Source of the DNA: Treponema sp.
GTDB lineage: Bacteria; Spirochaetota; Spirochaetia; Treponematales; Breznakiellaceae
Assembly: GCA_031254795.1 (NCBI GenBank)
Contig: JAIRTS010000136.1
Location: forward strand, 1 to 6,464
Length of the DNA stretch: 6,464 nucleotides
Direction of reading: 5' to 3'
Shown here: piece by piece, positions 6,270 to 6,464 of the stretch
Numbering within the stretch: position 1 is the stretch's first letter
How the letters are laid out: every line of letters starts with the position of its first letter
Position numbers and translations under genes: made by a program
The notes under the pieces: model-generated
The model's database searches: none
Seen by the model: the letters and a program-made list of their open reading frames with translations, nothing else
What the model was told of the DNA's origin: nothing

Positions 6270-6464
6270 TTACTGGATATCCTTCTCCCGGTATTTTCCC
6301 GATGAAATCCCGTAGCGTTTCCTGAAAAGGCGGCAAAAATAATTGACATCATATACCCACAGAGGCTGGCGGTCTCCTTAACGCTCAACTGCTCCTTGAA
6401 AAGCAACTCCATAGCGGTTTTCAAGCGCAGGTCTTCCAGATACATTCGGAGACTCATTCCCATC
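6270..6464 (-). pseudogene. AraC-family transcriptional regulator, C-terminal part, frameshifted
   Basis: Only the end of the gene is present; it enters from the right edge. The first frame (minus strand from 6463) reads MSLRMYLEDLRLKTAMELL and then LSVKETASLCGY, the first part of an AraC-type double helix-turn-helix domain. After GGGTAT (6353-6358) the family pattern leaves this frame. It resumes one frame over as DVNYFCRLFRKRYGISS, then GKYREKDIQ and a TAA stop at 6270-6272. One base inserted at the junction would give a normal GY-x-DVNYF, so a single-base deletion near 6351-6353 explains everything. As written, the product would lose the second recognition helix. Such regulators usually bind DNA near sugar-metabolism or stress genes, but the sensor domain lies outside the window, so its target cannot be guessed. 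A sequencing or assembly error is a real alternative to a true pseudogene. Confidence 0.85.

Noticed and set aside
1..6464. CRISPR array, tRNA or rRNA gene, insertion sequence or defence system
   Set aside because: No regularly spaced repeats, tRNA-like cloverleaf, transposase or terminal inverted repeats were seen; genes are ordinary chromosomal ones packed tightly.

Overview
The window holds six complete genes and one broken partial gene, with no RNA gene, CRISPR array or insertion sequence that I can see. Base composition is close to balanced. The protein flavours point to a spirochaete, most likely a Treponema-like member of Spirochaetota: a cheR-cheB pair, a treponemal-looking LptC with a relaxed lipobox, and an LptC-LptA-LptB set behind pyrG. 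This placement is inferred from how the proteins look, not from a search.

Left half, minus strand: cheR (1389-2207) is followed by cheB (162-1325). They form an adaptation operon that adds and removes methyl groups on chemoreceptors. Bases 1-161 lie downstream of cheB and hold nothing I can assign.

Middle: cheR and pyrG diverge from a 143-bp intergenic region (2208-2350). It carries one sigma70-type promoter for each direction. Both promoters have a 17-bp spacer, and in both the -10 box ends exactly 8 bp before the ATG. Neither ATG has a Shine-Dalgarno sequence, so both first genes look leaderless or nearly so. Internal genes cheB, lptC and lptA do have Shine-Dalgarno sequences.

Right half, plus strand: pyrG (CTP synthase), lptC, lptA and lptB run head to tail with gaps of 4, -4 and 22 bp, so they are probably one operon. 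LptB is the ATPase of the lipopolysaccharide-type exporter, LptC the inner-membrane-side periplasmic subunit and LptA the periplasmic bridge. LptB has an unusual N-terminal extension of about 70 residues in this reading, and its start is uncertain because no ribosome site is visible.

Right edge: a convergent AraC-family regulator (minus strand, C-terminal end only) is broken by a one-base frameshift inside its DNA-binding domain. The most interesting signals are the twin leaderless-type promoters, the LptB extension, the lipoprotein-like LptC and the frameshifted regulator. I see no clear sign of a wholly new biological system.
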